NCBI RefSeq assembly: GCF_007673235.1
Contig: NZ_VDZH01000006.1
Location: 124,001-188,000, forward strand
Direction of reading: 5' to 3'
DNA length: 64,000 nucleotides
From: Curtobacterium pusillum
Lineage (GTDB): Bacteria > Actinomycetota > Actinomycetes > Actinomycetales > Microbacteriaceae
Shown: positions 8,440 through 17,334 of the stretch, piece after piece
Position numbering within the stretch: position 1 is the first letter of the stretch
How the letters are laid out: each line of letters begins with the position of its first letter
Notes under the pieces: generated by a model
Database searches by the model: none
Seen by the model: the letters and a program-made list of their open reading frames with translations, nothing else
Told to the model about the DNA's origin: nothing
Made by a program: the position numbers and the translations under genes

Positions 8440-9678
8440 ATGACCTCGTCAGCAGCGCGCCGTGGGTGGCTCAGCGTCGTGTCCGTCGCACTCGGATCGT
8501 TCGTCCTCGTCCTGTCCGAGTTCCTCCCGATCGGGCTCCTCCCCGCGATCGCCCGCGACCTCGACGTCGGCATCGGCACCGCGGGGCTCATGGTCGTCGC
8601 GACCGGGCTCGTCGGTGCCGTCGCGGCCCCGGTCGTCACGGTCCTGACCTCCCGTCTCGACCGTCGCGTGGTGCTCGTGTCCCTGACGATCCTGCTCGTG
8701 GTCGCCGACGGGCTGGCTGCGATCGCGCCGAACTTCGCGGTGCTGCTCGTCGCCCGCATGCTGCTCGGCGTCGGCATCGGCGGCTTCTGGGCGATCGGCG
8801 CCGGGATCGCCGGGCGACTCGTCCGCCCCGAGGCCACCATCCGCGCCACCTCGCTCATCACCGCCGGCGTCTCCGTCGCGACCGTGGTGAGCCTGCCGCT
8901 CGGTGCCCTCGTGTCGTCGCTGGCGACCTGGCGGCTGGCGTTCGTGATCGGCGGCGTGCTCGGCCTCGTCGCCCTGGTGCTGCAGCTCGCGATGCTGCCG
9001 CGGATCCCGGCGCTCCAGCGGGTCCGGTTCGGCACCCTCGGGTCGCTGCTCCGCGTTCCCCGGGCACGGGTCGGACTCATCGCCGCCGCGTTCCTGTTCA
9101 CCGCGCAGTTCGCCGCGTACACCTACGTGGCGCCCTACCTGCAGGACCTGGTCGGCGTCGGCCCGGACACGGTCACGCTCGCCCTGCTGGTGTTCGGCAT
9201 CGCGGGCATCGTCGGCAACTTCACCGCCGGGTTCACGCTCGGCCGCACCGTGCTCGGGACCATCGGCGTCGCGAAGGTCGTCCTCGCCGCGTCGGTCGTG
9301 CTCCTCCCGTTGCTGGCGAACTCGGTCGTCGGCGTCTTCGTCCTGCTCGTGGTCTGGGGACTCGTCTGGGGTGCGCTGCCGCTCGGGATGCAGACCTGGA
9401 TGTCGACGGCGTCGCCGGCCGGGTCCGAGACCGGCCTCGCGCTCTTCGTGACGACGATCCAGCTCGCGATCGCGGCCGGTTCGGTGCTCGGTGGGGTCGC
9501 GGTGTCGTCGTTCGGGCTCGCCGCGGACTTCTGGCTCGCGGGCGCGGTCGCCGTGGTCGGCGCGGTGGTGCTCGTCTCGATGGGGCTGCGGCGGTCGAAC
9601 GCCGTGCCGACGTCTGCGGCCCCCGCTGCGGTCCCCGAGACCACGCCGACGGGTTCCGTCGCGGTCGTCTGCCCCTAG
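8440..9678 (+). CDS. MFS transporter, DHA1 family (AraJ/NepI-like)
   Basis: A 412-residue membrane protein with 12 predicted helices. The opening LGSFVLVLSEFLPIGLLPAI matches the DHA1 group that includes sugar-efflux and purine-efflux pumps; the loop 2-3 motif is degenerate (TSRLDRR). It starts 54 bp after the sugar operon and could be read through from it, or be independent. It converges with aztA and the two stop codons overlap (9675-9678). Probable role is efflux of a small molecule; the substrate is unknown. Confidence 0.85.
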   Translation: MTSSAARRGWLSVVSVALGSFVLVLSEFLPIGLLPAIARDLDVGIGTAGLMVVATGLVGAVAAPVVTVLTSRLDRRVVLVSLTILLVVADGLAAIAPNFAVLLVARMLLGVGIGGFWAIGAGIAGRLVRPEATIRATSLITAGVSVATVVSLPLGALVSSLATWRLAFVIGGVLGLVALVLQLAMLPRIPALQRVRFGTLGSLLRVPRARVGLIAAAFLFTAQFAAYTYVAPYLQDLVGVGPDTVTLALLVFGIAGIVGNFTAGFTLGRTVLGTIGVAKVVLAASVVLLPLLANSVVGVFVLLVVWGLVWGALPLGMQTWMSTASPAGSETGLALFVTTIQLAIAAGSVLGGVAVSSFGLAADFWLAGAVAVVGAVVLVSMGLRRSNAVPTSAAPAAVPETTPTGSVAVVCP

Positions 9679-10307
9679 GCCCCGAGCGCGAGGACCCGGT
9701 CGGCGGCGGCGATGGCCTCCCGGTCGTGCGCGGCGTGCACGACGACCGCGCCGGCGGCGGCCTCGTCGGCGAGCGCCGACACCACGAGCGCAGCCGATCC
9801 AGCGTCGACCCCCGCCGTCGGTTCGTCGACGAGCAGCACCCCGGCACGCTGGGCGAGCCCGAGCGCCACGAGCGTGCGCTGCCGCTGACCGCCGGAGAGT
9901 TCGTCGAAGGGGCGGTCCGCCAGGTCCGCGATCGCCATCCGCTCGAGTTGCGCGTCGACGACCCTCCGGTCCCCGCGGCCGAGCGGTCGCCACCACCGGC
10001 GGTGCGGCCACCGCCCCATCGAGACGGTCGCCCGGACGGTGAGCGGGAGCGCGGTCGGCGGGACGGACTGGGTCACGTAGGCGAGACCGCGGTCGGCCTG
10101 GAGGCGCGACACCCGTCCGCCAGTCGGCTCCACCGCACCGGCGAGCACGTCGAGCAGCGTCGACTTGCCAGACCCGTTGGGTCCGGTCACCGCGGTCACC
10201 GCCCCCGACGGGAACGACGCATCAAGGTCGTCGAGCACGGTCCGGTCGCCGCGTCGGACGACGAGTCCGACGACGTCGAGGGCGGGTGCGGTCGGAGCGG
10301 GGAGCAC
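9675..10307 (-). CDS. aztA: Zinc ABC transporter ATP-binding protein AztA
   Basis: A 210-residue ATPase: Walker A GPNGSGKST, signature LSGGQRQRT, Walker B VLLVDEPT and a switch His in VVVHAAHDRE. It is shorter than most ABC ATPases, as is usual for AztA. GTG start at 10307 is preceded by a TAGTGT hexamer 8 nt upstream, so the transcript may be leaderless. It is divergent from aztB, with a Zur-like box between them. It energises uptake through AztB of zinc delivered by AztC. The assignment rests on the whole locus, because the ATPase alone would not separate zinc from manganese. Confidence 0.88.
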   Translation of the reverse strand: MLPAPTAPALDVVGLVVRRGDRTVLDDLDASFPSGAVTAVTGPNGSGKSTLLDVLAGAVEPTGGRVSRLQADRGLAYVTQSVPPTALPLTVRATVSMGRWPHRRWWRPLGRGDRRVVDAQLERMAIADLADRPFDELSGGQRQRTLVALGLAQRAGVLLVDEPTAGVDAGSAALVVSALADEAAAGAVVVHAAHDREAIAAADRVLALGA

Positions 10308-10326
10308 CTGAGGACACTATCAGTAT

Positions 10327-10341
10327 CGATAGTCATTTTCA
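10327..10341. promoter_or_regulatory. Zur-like operator between aztA and aztB
   Basis: On the minus strand the site reads TGAAAATGACTATCG, close to the actinobacterial Zur consensus TGAAAATGATTTTCA. It sits in the 50-bp gap between two divergent start codons, with -10-like TAGCGT (10344-10349) towards aztB and TAGTGT towards aztA. One repressor bound here would block both promoters under zinc-replete conditions. Inferred from motif similarity and position. Confidence 0.6.
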
Positions 10342-10357
10342 TGTAGCGTCTCGGACC

Positions 10358-11233
10358 GTGACCTGGCTGACCGACCCCTTCTCCGTCGACTTCATGCTCC
10401 GCGCCCTCATCGGCGGCGGGCTCGCGGCGGTCCTCTGCGCCGTCGTCGGCACGTGGGTGGTGGTGCGCGGGATGGCGTTCCTCGGCGAGGCGCTCTCGCA
10501 CGGCATGCTCCCCGGCGTCGCGGTCGCCACCCTGACCGGGATCCCGGCGGTGATCGGCGCCGCGATCAGCGCCGGCGTGATGGTGTTCGGCGTGGGAGCA
10601 CTCCGCCGCCGGGCGCGACTGTCGTACGACACCTCGATCGGGCTGCTGTTCGTCGGCATGCTCGCCCTCGGCGTCATCATCGTTTCCGGCTCCCGGTCGT
10701 TCGCCACCGACGTGACGGCGATCCTCTTCGGGGACGTGCTGGCCGTCACCCGCGCGGACCTGGCCGGCCTCGGCGCCGCCGTGTTCGTCGCGCTCGCTCT
10801 CGCCGCCGCGTTCCACCGCGCGTTCACGGCCGCGGCGTTCGACGTGCGGAAGGCCGCGACGCTCGGCCTCCGACCACGCCTGGCCGAGGTCGTCCTGATC
10901 GCGCTCGTCACGCTCGCGGTCGTGGCGTCCTACCGGGCGGTCGGCACGCTCCTCGTGGTCGGCCTCCTGCTCGCCCCCGCGGCGGCGGCCCGGGTCTGGA
11001 CACGACACGTCGTCTCGACCATGGCGCTCGGTACCGGCTTCGGCTGCGCCGCCGTCCTCGTCGGACTCCTCGTCTCCTGGCACGCGGGAACCGCGGCCGG
11101 CGCGAGCATCGCCGTCGTCGCGGTCGTCTCGGTCGCACTGTCGCGCGCCGTCGCCGCTGCCGTCCCCACGTCCGCGGCCGCCGGACGGCCGACCACACCG
11201 CCATCCGCAGCACCACCTCGAGAGGGAGCATGA
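10358..11233 (+). CDS. aztB: Zinc ABC transporter permease AztB
   Basis: A 291-residue ABC-3 family permease with about eight helices and the conserved GLLLAPAAAARVWTRH stretch typical of ZnuB/AztB. The GTG at 10358 is preferred because it gives the usual family N-terminus (VTWLTDPFSVDFMLRALIGG) and lies 8 nt after a -10-like TAGCGT; an upstream ATG would sit inside aztA and run through the operator. It is followed by an ATGA overlap with the next gene. It forms the membrane channel for zinc. Confidence 0.9.
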   Translation: MTWLTDPFSVDFMLRALIGGGLAAVLCAVVGTWVVVRGMAFLGEALSHGMLPGVAVATLTGIPAVIGAAISAGVMVFGVGALRRRARLSYDTSIGLLFVGMLALGVIIVSGSRSFATDVTAILFGDVLAVTRADLAGLGAAVFVALALAAAFHRAFTAAAFDVRKAATLGLRPRLAEVVLIALVTLAVVASYRAVGTLLVVGLLLAPAAAARVWTRHVVSTMALGTGFGCAAVLVGLLVSWHAGTAAGASIAVVAVVSVALSRAVAAAVPTSAAAGRPTTPPSAAPPREGA

Positions 11234-12423
11234 ACCCGACCACCAGCCGCGCACCCGCGCGCACCCTGACCGCCCTTGCCCTGGCCACCGGCATCGCACT
11301 CACGGCCGCGGCGTGCTCGTCCGAGCCGCGCCCCGCAGCCGATGACCCGACCGACACCGCTCGTCCGCACGGCTACGTGGCTGGCGCGACCGAGTCCCAG
11401 GAGCCGCAGCTGCGCCTCCTCGCGGTCTCCGCGACCGGCGAGACGACCCTGCACGACCTCCTCACGGCGGACAGCACCGACCTCGACACGGTCGACGCCC
11501 CGGAGCACAGCGCGACCGACGGTCGCTTCCTGCTGACGAGCGACGACGACCGGACGACGGTCGTGGACGGCGGCGCCTGGACCGTCGACCACGGCGACCA
11601 CACCCACTACTACGCGGCCGAGCCCCGTGTCGTCGGGACCCTCGACGGCGGCGGGCGCGTCGAGGTGCACTCCTCCGAGACCCTGACCGCCGTGACCTGG
11701 CCGGACCGCGGGGAGGCGGTCCTCCTCGACCGGTCGGCGCTCGGGCAGGGCGAGCTCGACGTCACCGCCCGACTCGACGCGACCGTCCTCCTCCCCACCG
11801 CGGAGCGCCTCGTCGCAGCATCCGACGACAGGGTCCGAGTGCTGTCCGCGGACGGGGAGGACGTCCGCGCCGAGCAGCCGTGCCAGGACCCTGCCGGTGG
11901 CATCGTCACCCGGGCCGGCGCGGTCGTGGGTTGCGCGGACGGCGTGGTGATCGTCGACGACGAGGGCACGGCACGCACCGTCCCGCTGCCCGACACCGCC
12001 GCGGACGCGGTCCCACGCGCCACCGCGTTCGCCGCGCGCGCCGGGCGCCCGACCGTCGCCGGGCTGGCCGGGGACACCGGCTTCTGGCTGCTGGACAGCC
12101 GCGAGGGAGCCTGGCGTCACGTCCCGACCGACCGGCCGCTCCGCGCGGTCGTCGCGGTGGACGACGCCGACGAGCACGTGGTCGGCATCGACGACCAGGG
12201 TCGGGTGGTCGTGCACACGATGACGACCGGTGCCGTGGCGACGACCGACGCGCTCGTCGACGGTGCAGCCGGACCGCTCCTGCAGCTCGATGCGCAGCGC
12301 GCCTACCTGGCGGACCCGCAGGACGGCGTCGTGCACGAGATCGACTTCGCGGACGACGCCCGGGTGTCGCGCACGATCGAGCTCCCGGTGGCGCCGGCGG
12401 CCTTCGCGGAGGTCGGACTGTGA
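11230..12423 (+). CDS. AztD-like periplasmic lipoprotein, divergent paralogue in the zinc operon
   Basis: A 397-residue lipoprotein (signal peptide, lipobox TAAAC) predicted to be a beta-propeller. It has a His/Asp cluster DHGDHTHYY (residues 120-128), fitting metal binding, and a C(x)nGCADG pair that matches AztD, but the CPxxHG motif of canonical AztD is replaced by CQDPAGG. It overlaps aztB (ATGA) and aztC (GTGA), so it is translationally coupled to the transporter. AztD is a zinc chaperone that hands metal to AztC; this copy may be a specialised or partly degenerate one. Confidence 0.75.
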   Translation: MNPTTSRAPARTLTALALATGIALTAAACSSEPRPAADDPTDTARPHGYVAGATESQEPQLRLLAVSATGETTLHDLLTADSTDLDTVDAPEHSATDGRFLLTSDDDRTTVVDGGAWTVDHGDHTHYYAAEPRVVGTLDGGGRVEVHSSETLTAVTWPDRGEAVLLDRSALGQGELDVTARLDATVLLPTAERLVAASDDRVRVLSADGEDVRAEQPCQDPAGGIVTRAGAVVGCADGVVIVDDEGTARTVPLPDTAADAVPRATAFAARAGRPTVAGLAGDTGFWLLDSREGAWRHVPTDRPLRAVVAVDDADEHVVGIDDQGRVVVHTMTTGAVATTDALVDGAAGPLLQLDAQRAYLADPQDGVVHEIDFADDARVSRTIELPVAPAAFAEVGL

Positions 12424-13343
12424 CCCGGGCAACGCCGGCCTCCCGCACCGCTCGGGCCCTCGGCGTCGTGCTCGTCGCCGCAGTGTCCGCCGCGGGGCTG
12501 TCCGCCTGCGCACCGAGCACGGCCGACCGCCCGCTCGTCGCCGTGACGACGAACATCCTGGGGGACGTGGTCACCGAGGTCGTCGGGGACGCCGCCGAGG
12601 TGATGGTCCTGATGCCCGCCGGCGCCGATCCGCACTCGTTCGAGGTGTCCGCCAAGGAGGCCGCCCGGCTGCGGAGCGCCGACCTCGTCGTCGAGAACGG
12701 CCTCGGGCTCGAAGAGGGCGTCGTCCGCCACGTCGCGGCGGCCGCCGACGACGGCGTCCCGGTGTTCACTGCCGGCGACGCCATCGACGTACTGGAGTGG
12801 AGCACCGAGGACGACAGCGGCCCGGACCCGCACTTCTGGACCGACCCGGCGCGGATGCTCGACGTGGTGGACGCGCTCGGCGACGAACTCGACGACGCCG
12901 GCATCGGGACGCCGGGCGCCACCGCCTACCGTGAGCGGCTCGGGAAGCTCGACGATGCGATGACGACGGCGTTCGCGACGCTGCCCGAGGACCGCCGTGC
13001 CCTCGTCACCAACCACCACGTGTTCGGGTACCTCGCTGAACGGTTCGGCTTCCGGGTCGTGGGCGCGGTCATCCCGAGCGGGACGACCCTGGCCTCACCG
13101 AGTGCGGCGGACCTCCGGGACCTCGCCGCGGCGATCGAGGAAGCCGGCGTGCCCACGATCTTCGCGGACGCGTCGCAACCTGCTCGGCTCGCCGAGGTGC
13201 TCGCCGAGGAGGTCGACGTGCACGTCGCGATCCGCCCCCTCGCGACCGAGTCCCTGACCGCGGAGGGGCCCGCCTCGACGTACCTCGGGATGATGCGGTC
13301 CAACATGGATGCGATCGTCGACGGCCTGTCGACTTCCAATTGA
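12420..13343 (+). CDS. aztC: Zinc-binding lipoprotein AztC
   Basis: A 307-residue cluster A-I solute-binding protein with a signal peptide and lipobox LSAC. Likely zinc ligands are the His in ADPHSFE and in PDPHFWTDP, the His in TNHHVFGYLAERFG, and the Asp of IFADASQP, the same pattern as ZnuA/AztC. No long His-rich loop is visible, as expected for AztC, which obtains zinc from AztD. GTG start at 12420 overlaps the previous stop. It is the receptor of the AztAB transporter on the outer face of the membrane. Confidence 0.9.
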   Translation: MTRATPASRTARALGVVLVAAVSAAGLSACAPSTADRPLVAVTTNILGDVVTEVVGDAAEVMVLMPAGADPHSFEVSAKEAARLRSADLVVENGLGLEEGVVRHVAAAADDGVPVFTAGDAIDVLEWSTEDDSGPDPHFWTDPARMLDVVDALGDELDDAGIGTPGATAYRERLGKLDDAMTTAFATLPEDRRALVTNHHVFGYLAERFGFRVVGAVIPSGTTLASPSAADLRDLAAAIEEAGVPTIFADASQPARLAEVLAEEVDVHVAIRPLATESLTAEGPASTYLGMMRSNMDAIVDGLSTSN

Positions 13344-13362
13344 GAATGAGAATCAATACAGT
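13339..13362 (+). promoter_or_regulatory. Zur-like box and leaderless promoter before aztD
   Basis: ATTGAGAATGAGAATCAAT (13339-13357) is a 19-bp imperfect palindrome with ATTGA/TCAAT ends, matching the Zur pattern TGAxAATGAxxxTCA; it overlaps the aztC stop codon. A -10 hexamer TACAGT follows at 13357-13362, 6 nt before the aztD ATG, which predicts a leaderless, zinc-repressed transcript. Confidence 0.6.
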
Positions 13363-13368
13363 TTGGAC

Positions 13369-14538
13369 ATGCACATGAAGAAGATCCTGCCCGTGGGACT
13401 CGTCGGCGCCGTCGCGATGGCCCTGGCCGGGTGCTCGACGAGCCCCGCCGACGCCGAAGCGACCCGGACGAGCACCCCGTCCGCCGACGGCACGCGCATC
13501 ACCCTGACCTACGACGGCGGCCTGCTCGTCCTCGACGAGGACCTGCGGGTCGTGTCCGACGACCCGATCGACGGCTTCACCCGCGTGAACCCCGCCGGCG
13601 ACGGGCGCCACGTGCTCGTGACCGTCCCGGAGGGCTTCCGCGTGCTCGACACCGCCGCGGACCCCGCACTGACCGACGCGGTCTTCCCGGCCGACACCGG
13701 TGGGCACGCGGTCGTGCACGGCGACCGGACCGCCCTCTTCGCCGACGGAACCGGCGACGTCACCACGTTCGACAACACGGACCTCGACGGCGACGAGCTG
13801 CCCGAGACCACGACGACGAAGTCCGAGGCGGCGCACCACGGCGTCGCCATCGAGCTCGAGGACGGCACGCTCCTCACCACGATCGGCACCGAGGAGAGCC
13901 GCTCCGGCGTCCGTGCCCTCGATGCCGACGGCGCGGAACTCGCCCGTTCCGAGGAGTGCCCGAACGTGCACGGCGAAGGCGCGGTCGAGGGCGAGGTCGC
14001 CGTCTTCGGCTGCACCGACGGCGCCCTGGTCTACCAGGACGGCGCGTTCGAGAAGATCGACGCCCCGACCGAGTACGGCCGCACCGGCAACCTCTTCACG
14101 ACGGAGACGTCCCCCGTCGCCGTCGGGGACTACAACGACGACGAGGACAGCGAGGGCTACCTGCTCCACCAGATCGCCCTCATCGACGCCGAAGCCGGCG
14201 AGTACACCGTCGCCGACATGCCGGACGGCGTCGGCTTCACCTTCCGCGACCTCGCCCGCGGCCCCGGTGACGAGGCCGTCGTCCTCGGCTCCGACGGCTC
14301 CCTGCACACCTTCGACGAGACCACCGGCGAACAGCTCGACTCGTTCCCCGTGATCGATGCGTGGGACGGCCCGACCGAGTGGCAGGACGCCCACCCCGCC
14401 CTGAAGGTCGCGGGGGACGTCGCCTACGTCACCGACACCGCCGACCAGAAGATCCACGCCGTCGACCTGACCACCGGGAAGGTCATCGCCTCGAGCGACG
14501 AGCTGCCAGGCGTCCCGAACGAGATCGCCGTCGCGTAG
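13369..14538 (+). CDS. aztD: Zinc metallochaperone AztD
   Basis: A 389-residue lipoprotein (lipobox LAGC) with beta-propeller repeats. It has the AztD hallmarks: CPNVHGEG (Cys197, His201) followed by a second Cys at 215 in FGCTDG, and a HHGVAI segment. AztD is known as a periplasmic zinc chaperone that stores zinc and passes it to AztC. ATG 13369 is chosen because a TACAGT hexamer ends 6 nt before it; ATG 13375 is an alternative. It has its own Zur-like box, so it can be expressed apart from aztB-aztC. Confidence 0.88.
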   Translation: MHMKKILPVGLVGAVAMALAGCSTSPADAEATRTSTPSADGTRITLTYDGGLLVLDEDLRVVSDDPIDGFTRVNPAGDGRHVLVTVPEGFRVLDTAADPALTDAVFPADTGGHAVVHGDRTALFADGTGDVTTFDNTDLDGDELPETTTTKSEAAHHGVAIELEDGTLLTTIGTEESRSGVRALDADGAELARSEECPNVHGEGAVEGEVAVFGCTDGALVYQDGAFEKIDAPTEYGRTGNLFTTETSPVAVGDYNDDEDSEGYLLHQIALIDAEAGEYTVADMPDGVGFTFRDLARGPGDEAVVLGSDGSLHTFDETTGEQLDSFPVIDAWDGPTEWQDAHPALKVAGDVAYVTDTADQKIHAVDLTTGKVIASSDELPGVPNEIAVA

Positions 14539-14549
14539 TACCCCGACAT

Positions 14550-14586
14550 CCGGACAGTGCGCCGCAGCCGCGCGGCGTACTGTCCG
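14550..14586 (+). terminator. Hairpin after aztD
   Basis: Inverted repeat with CCGGACAGT and ACTGTCCGG outer arms and GCCGC/GCGGC inner arms. It ends the zinc operon. Its right arm contains TACTGT, which doubles as the -10 hexamer of the following gene, 7 nt before that ATG. Confidence 0.65.
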
Positions 14587-14590
14587 GTCC

Positions 14591-15412
14591 ATGCCCGCTC
14601 TCACCGACACGTTCACCCTGTCCAACGGTCTGCACATCCCCAAGATCGGCTTCGGCACGTGGCAGATCCCGTCCGGCGACGACGCCTACGACGCCACGAA
14701 GACCGCCCTCGACCTCGGCTACCGCCACATCGACACCGCGCTCGCGTACGGCAACGAGGCGAGCGTCGGCCAGGCCGTCCGTGACAGCGGCGTCCCGCGC
14801 GACGAGGTCTTCATCACCACGAAGCTCCCCGCCGAGGTCAAGACCGCCGCCGGCGCACGCGAGGCCTTCGAGACCTCGAGCACGAACCTCGACCTCGGCG
14901 AGATCGACCTGTACCTCATCCACGCCCCCTGGCCGTGGGGCGACATCGGATCGGACCACCGCGACGGCAACGTCGAGGTCTGGAAGGTCTTCGAGGAGCT
15001 CTACGACGCCGGTCGGACGCGCTCGATCGGCGTCTCGAACTTCGAGGTCGCGGACCTCGAGGACCTGCTCGGCCGCACCGACGTCGTCCCGCACGCCAAC
15101 CAGATCCGCTGGTTCATCGGCAACACGCAGGACGCCACGACCGCCTTCGACCGCGAGCACGACATCCTCACCGAGGGCTACTCGCCGCTCGCCACGGGTG
15201 GGCTGCTCGAGAACGCCGAGATCCGCGACATCGCGGCGAAGTACGACAAGAGCGTCGCACAGGTCGCCATCCGGTACCTGCTCGAGCAGGACGTCCTGCC
15301 CCTGCCGAAGTCCACGACGCCGTCGCGGATCGCCGAGAACGCGAACGTCGACTTCGTGCTGTCCGCCGAGGACGTCGCAGCACTCGACGCACTGCAGGAC
15401 ACCACCGACTGA
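14591..15412 (+). CDS. Aldo/keto reductase (2,5-diketo-D-gluconate reductase type)
   Basis: A 273-residue AKR of the DkgA group. The catalytic tetrad is visible: Asp and Tyr in HIDTALAYGNE, Lys in FITTKLPAE, His in LYLIHAPWPWG. The C-terminal PLPKSTTPSRIAEN motif contacts NADPH. ATG 14591 is 7 nt after a -10-like TACTGT, suggesting a leaderless message. Cytosolic NADPH-dependent reduction of carbonyl compounds is expected; the substrate is unknown. It is followed 81 bp later by msrA on the same strand, and both fit a role in stress or carbonyl detoxification. Confidence 0.92.
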   Translation: MPALTDTFTLSNGLHIPKIGFGTWQIPSGDDAYDATKTALDLGYRHIDTALAYGNEASVGQAVRDSGVPRDEVFITTKLPAEVKTAAGAREAFETSSTNLDLGEIDLYLIHAPWPWGDIGSDHRDGNVEVWKVFEELYDAGRTRSIGVSNFEVADLEDLLGRTDVVPHANQIRWFIGNTQDATTAFDREHDILTEGYSPLATGGLLENAEIRDIAAKYDKSVAQVAIRYLLEQDVLPLPKSTTPSRIAENANVDFVLSAEDVAALDALQDTTD

Positions 15413-15493
15413 CAACACCGGGAACACGACACCCCCGTCGCCGGTTGCACCCCGTGGTGCCACAGCCAGCGGCACGACCCCAAGGAGGCCAGC

Positions 15494-16015
15494 ATGACCA
15501 CCACCGAAACCGCCATCCTCGCCGGCGGGTGCTTCTGGGGAGCGCAGCAGCTCCTCCGTCGCCGTCCCGGCGTCATCAGCACCCGCGTCGGCTACTCGGG
15601 CGGCGACACCCCGAACGCCACGTACCGCAACCACGGTGACCACGCCGAGGCCGTCGAGATCGTCTTCGACCCGTCCGTGATCTCGTACCGGGACCTGCTG
15701 GAGTTCTTCTTCCAGATCCACGACCCGTCGACGAAGGACCGGCAGGGCAACGACGTCGGCCGCAGCTACCGTTCGGCGATCTTCTTCACGACGCCCGAGC
15801 AGGAGCAGGTCGCGCGCGACACCATCGCGGACGTCGACGCCTCGGGCATCTGGCCGGGCAAGGTCGTCACCGAGGTCGAGCCCGCGGGCGACTTCTGGGA
15901 GGCCGAGGAGGAGCACCAGGACTACCTCGAGAAGTACCCCGCCGGGTACACCTGCCACTTCGTGCGCCCGGGGTGGAAGCTCCCGCACCGCGACGAGGCG
16001 ACCGCAGCGGTCTGA
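15494..16015 (+). CDS. msrA: Peptide methionine-(S)-S-oxide reductase MsrA
   Basis: A 173-residue enzyme of normal MsrA length. The catalytic motif GGCFWG is at residues 11-16, followed by [12 protein letters not shown] and [17 protein letters not shown]. It reduces the S-epimer of oxidised methionine in proteins or free form, using thioredoxin. No second resolving Cys near the C-terminus is obvious apart from YTCHF. A ribosome site CAAGGAGGCC precedes the ATG. It converges with the next aldo/keto reductase across a palindromic repeat. Confidence 0.96.
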   Translation: MTTTETAILAGGCFWGAQQLLRRRPGVISTRVGYSGGDTPNATYRNHGDHAEAVEIVFDPSVISYRDLLEFFFQIHDPSTKDRQGNDVGRSYRSAIFFTTPEQEQVARDTIADVDASGIWPGKVVTEVEPAGDFWEAEEEHQDYLEKYPAGYTCHFVRPGWKLPHRDEATAAV

Positions 16016-16090
16016 TGGTGACCCAGTAGCGGACTGGAGGTGGGCCCCAACCGCCGGTACCGACGCGCCGCGCCAGCGGGGCGCCGGCCG

Positions 16091-16136
16091 TGACGGGAGG
16101 GACGGTGCCAGCTGGCACCGCGCCTCCAGTCCGTCA
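16091..16136. repeat. Palindromic intergenic repeat, copy 2 of 7
   Basis: Imperfect palindrome with core GGTGCCAGCTGGCACC and outer TGACGG/CCGTCA arms, between converging msrA and an aldo/keto reductase gene. The left arm has GGGAGGGAC where other copies have GGAGGCGCG, so pairing is slightly weakened. A partial left arm (GGACTGGAGG) also occurs about 60 bp earlier at 16033. Confidence 0.8.
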
Positions 16137-16164
16137 CGGAGTCACCTCCACCGCGTCACCCGGC

Positions 16165-17166
16165 TCAGCCGCGCGGCACCAGCGCGTCGATGGCCGTGAG
16201 CTCCTCGTCGGTGAGCGGGGCACCCGCGAGCGAGTCGAGCGTGCCGTCCAGCTGGCGGACGCTCGAGGCCCCGACCAACGCGGACGTGACCGCCTCCTGC
16301 CGGAGCACCCACGTGATCGCGAGCTGCGCGAGCGTCTGCCCGCGCGCCGCGGCGATGTCGTTGAGCGCACGCGCCGTCGTCAGGTACTCGTCGTCGATCC
16401 GGTCCGCGCCGAACCAGCGGCCCTCGGCCGCACGCGACCCGACCGGCACCGAGCCGTCGAGGTACCGGTCCGTCAGCAGCCCGCCGGCCAGCGGCGAGAA
16501 CACGATCGCGCCGGTCCCGAGGCGGAGCAGCTCGTCGAAGAGCCCGTCCTCGGGGACCCGGTCGAACATGTTGTAGCGCGGCTGGTGGATGAGCAGGTGG
16601 ATGTTCTCGGCGGCGAGTGCCTCAGCGGCAGCGGCCGTCTGCGCCGGGTCGTAGTTCGAGATGCCGGCGTAGAGCGCCTTGCCCGAGCGGACCGCGGTCA
16701 CGAGGGCGCTGATCGTCTCCTCGATGGGGGTCTCGGGGTCGGGGCGGTGCGAGTAGAACACGTCGACGTAGTCCAGCCCGAGGCGAGTGAGCGACTGGTC
16801 GAGCGAGGCGAGCATGTACTTGCGCGAGCCCCAGTTGCCGTACGGTCCGGGCCACATGTCGTAGCCGGCCTTCGTCGACACCACGATCTCGTCACGGAAG
16901 GGGCGGAGGTCCGACTCGAGGATGCGCCCGAACTGCTCCTCGGCGGCTCCGGGCGGCGGACCGTAGTTGTTCGCGAGGTCGAAGTGGGTGATCCCGCGGT
17001 CGAACGCGTGCAGGACGATGTCGCGCTGCGTGGTCAGGGCCCGGTCGGCACCGAAGTTGTTCCACAGCCCGAGCGAGATGCGCGGCAGCAGCAGGCCGCT
17101 CCTCCCCACGCGCTGGTACGGGAGTCGCTCGTAGCGGTCGTCGGCGGGGCGGTGGACGTCAGGCAT
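16165..17166 (-). CDS. Aldo/keto reductase, L-glyceraldehyde 3-phosphate reductase type (YghZ-like)
   Basis: A 333-residue AKR14-like protein. Signatures are SLGLWNNFG near the N-terminus, HFDLANNYGPPPG (Asp, Tyr), VVSTKAGYDMWPGPYG (Lys) and YSHRPDPETPIEETI (His). The GPYGNWGSRKYM stretch is characteristic of E. coli YghZ, which reduces L-glyceraldehyde 3-phosphate and methylglyoxal using NADPH. Single gene, divergent from nothing clear upstream. One of four aldo/keto reductases in the window, each from a different subfamily. Confidence 0.9.
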   Translation of the reverse strand: MPDVHRPADDRYERLPYQRVGRSGLLLPRISLGLWNNFGADRALTTQRDIVLHAFDRGITHFDLANNYGPPPGAAEEQFGRILESDLRPFRDEIVVSTKAGYDMWPGPYGNWGSRKYMLASLDQSLTRLGLDYVDVFYSHRPDPETPIEETISALVTAVRSGKALYAGISNYDPAQTAAAAEALAAENIHLLIHQPRYNMFDRVPEDGLFDELLRLGTGAIVFSPLAGGLLTDRYLDGSVPVGSRAAEGRWFGADRIDDEYLTTARALNDIAAARGQTLAQLAITWVLRQEAVTSALVGASSVRQLDGTLDSLAGAPLTDEELTAIDALVPRG

Positions 17167-17334
17167 CGTTGCTCGATCCGGGTCGGGGACAGGCCGTCGT
17201 CGACGCTACCGTGCGGACGCCCCGCCGTGGCGCGGGTCCGGTTGAGTCAAGCCGTCAGGCAGTCATCCCTCCACATCCCGAAGGAACGAGCATCCTGCGT
17301 CCGCGGTGCGTCGAGGTTCGTCATGCTGGGTTGG

